Assembly (NCBI GenBank): GCA_958417755.1
Contig: CATZDY010000041.1
Coordinates: 1 to 20,510, forward strand
Reading direction: 5' to 3'
Length of the DNA stretch: 20,510 bases
Origin: an uncultured Peptococcaceae bacterium
GTDB taxonomy: Bacteria; Bacillota; Desulfotomaculia; Desulfotomaculales; Desulfocucumaceae
Within the stretch, counting starts at the first letter, position 1. Every line of letters starts with the position of its first letter. The notes beneath the pieces were generated by a model that saw nothing but the letters and a program-made list of their open reading frames with translations, was not told the DNA's origin and ran no database searches. Shown here piece by piece: positions 19,355-20,510 of this stretch. Made by a program: the position numbers and the translations under genes.

Positions 19355-20510
19355 TTATTTTTTTTTCATGTCCAATTCCTCAGCCAGTTTAGTAAATGCT
19401 GGTAGGGCATTTTCAATGGTTTGTCGGGCAATACAATAGGAGAGCCTAAAATATCCCGGTAACCCGAAACCACCGCCTGGTACCAACAGGATATTATATT
19501 CCTTGGCTTTTTCAATGAAAGCCACATCATCCGGAAGCGGGGAGCGGGGGAATAAATAAAAGGCTCCAGAAGGTTTGACCATTTCAAAGCCCAAGGAAGT
19601 AAGGTGATTGTAAAGCAAATCCCGGTTGGCCTGATAAATGCCCACATCCACTGTTTCTCTTTGCAGTCCAGCGATTAATTTTTGCATCATGGCCGGTGCA
19701 TTGACATAGCCTAGGGTTCGGTTGGCAAATACCATGCCTTCCAATAATAATTGATAATCCCGGGCTTTGGGACTTACGGCCAAGTAACCGATTCTTTCCC
19801 CAGGCAAAGCCAAATCTTTGCTGTGGGATGTGGCTACAATGGCATTGTCCAAATGCTGAAAAGCACTGGGTACCTCAATGTCATCATAGACAATTTTTTT
19901 ATAAGGTTCATCGGATAGAATGTAAATGGTGGTATGAAAGGCCGCTTCTTTTTCCTGGCAAATCCGTTGTATGGTTGCTAAATCTTCGGTATTGTATACC
20001 ACACCTGTGGGATTGTTGGGTGTATTGATGATGATCAATTTGGTTTTTGGGGTAATGGCTTTGGCCAATACCTGGGGATCTGGTTTAAAATCTTTGGTTG
20101 TGGGCAATTCCACAATGTTTCCGCCATGGTTGTCCACATAAAATCTATATTCCACAAAAAAGGGTTTAAAAACAATGACTTCATCTCCGGGATCCAACAG
20201 GGTTTTTAAAGCCACATTCAGGGCTCCCCCGGCTCCCACTGTCATGATAATATGTTCCGCCCCAAAGGATAAGCCTGATTCCTCTTTTAGCACTTGGGCA
20301 ATGGCCTCTCTGGTTTCAGGATATCCTGCATTGCTCATATAGCCATGCATTCCTGGTGTGGGATGCATGGCTAAATCTTGTAAGGCTTCTAAAAATGCTT
20401 GGGGGGGTTCCATCACCGGATTGCCAATGGTAAAATCATAAACCTTATCTGCACCATGAATGGCCCGTAATTTTTCCCCTTCTTCAAACATTTTACGGAT
20501 CCAAGAGGAA
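19355..20510 (-). CDS. Pyridoxal-phosphate-dependent class I/II aminotransferase (5' end outside window)
   Basis: A fold-type-I PLP enzyme that transfers amino groups between amino acids and 2-oxo acids; substrate unknown. The frame stays open to the right edge: before the ATG at 20491 it reads SSWIRK, matching the usual N-terminus S-x-x-IRKMFEEG of this subgroup, so the gene starts beyond the window. Motifs counted from that Met: FTIGNP (20-25), MHGYMSNAGYPETREAIA (48-65), VGAGGALNVAL (85-95), INTPNNPTGVVY (155-166), SDEPYKKIVYDD (193-204), and SHSKDLALPGERIGYLAV with the PLP-binding Lys at 225, plus FRLSYC near the C-terminus with the carboxylate-binding Arg. Length and motif set are complete for the visible part. 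Convergent with ytxC and separated from it by a shared terminator. Confidence 0.93.
   Translation of the reverse strand, partial: SSWIRKMFEEGEKLRAIHGADKVYDFTIGNPVMEPPQAFLEALQDLAMHPTPGMHGYMSNAGYPETREAIAQVLKEESGLSFGAEHIIMTVGAGGALNVALKTLLDPGDEVIVFKPFFVEYRFYVDNHGGNIVELPTTKDFKPDPQVLAKAITPKTKLIIINTPNNPTGVVYNTEDLATIQRICQEKEAAFHTTIYILSDEPYKKIVYDDIEVPSAFQHLDNAIVATSHSKDLALPGERIGYLAVSPKARDYQLLLEGMVFANRTLGYVNAPAMMQKLIAGLQRETVDVGIYQANRDLLYNHLTSLGFEMVKPSGAFYLFPRSPLPDDVAFIEKAKEYNILLVPGGGFGLPGYFRLSYCIARQTIENALPAFTKLAEELDMKKK

Overview
The window looks like a chromosomal segment of a low-to-moderate GC Gram-positive, probably an anaerobic endospore-forming member of the Clostridia. This rests on a YtxC-family sporulation gene, an S-layer-homology protein, strong AGGAGG-type ribosome sites, frequent GTG/TTG starts, a lipobox-bearing TAXI receptor and a clostridial-style CobW-like GTPase. 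The species cannot be named from sequence alone. There is no rRNA, tRNA, CRISPR array, recognisable transposase or prophage module.

Region 1 (about 1-7500) is an AT-rich accessory zone with much gene decay. It holds intact secreted or membrane-anchored small proteins of unknown function (747-1640, 2087-2479, 2609-2995, 6266-6922) and one SLH-domain protein on the minus strand (3279-4523). Between them lie gene fragments: a papain-like peptidase tail (518-701), an unplaced fragment (1641-2074), a duplicated piece of the TRAP permease (4857-5163), a DUF4367-like C-terminus (5161-5343), a twice-frameshifted DUF6147-like gene (5421-5831) and a broken paralogue of the 128-aa protein (7146-7435).

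Region 2 (7572-11208) is a complete minus-strand operon for a TRAP-TAXI solute uptake system. It has a promoter, then a TAXI lipoprotein receptor, a DUF1850 protein overlapping it by GTGA, a fused 4TM/12TM permease and a terminator. The three genes form one secondary transporter with its periplasmic-type binding protein and an accessory protein.

Region 3 (11648-14457) has a small Cys-rich protein on the minus strand and a Ski2-like DEVH helicase whose reading frame is interrupted between its two RecA-like lobes.

Region 4 (14639-15507) is a MerR/GyrI-like regulator behind a textbook MerR promoter (19-bp spacer with a centred palindrome), followed by about 1 kb of mostly decayed DNA that includes a RelE-like toxin remnant.

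Region 5 (16560-20510) contains a CobW-like metal GTPase, a frameshifted gamma-carbonic-anhydrase pseudogene, ytxC and a class I/II aminotransferase that runs off the right edge.

The strongest non-routine signal is a segmental duplication. A broken copy of the 128-aa gene next to the TRAP 3' end is mirrored about 4.5 kb away by an intact 128-aa gene and a TRAP remnant. Within it, 276 bp of the remnant are almost identical to the parent while its flanks have diverged. I found no convincing evidence for a wholly new multi-gene system; the interesting content is genome decay, duplication and several uncharacterised secreted proteins.
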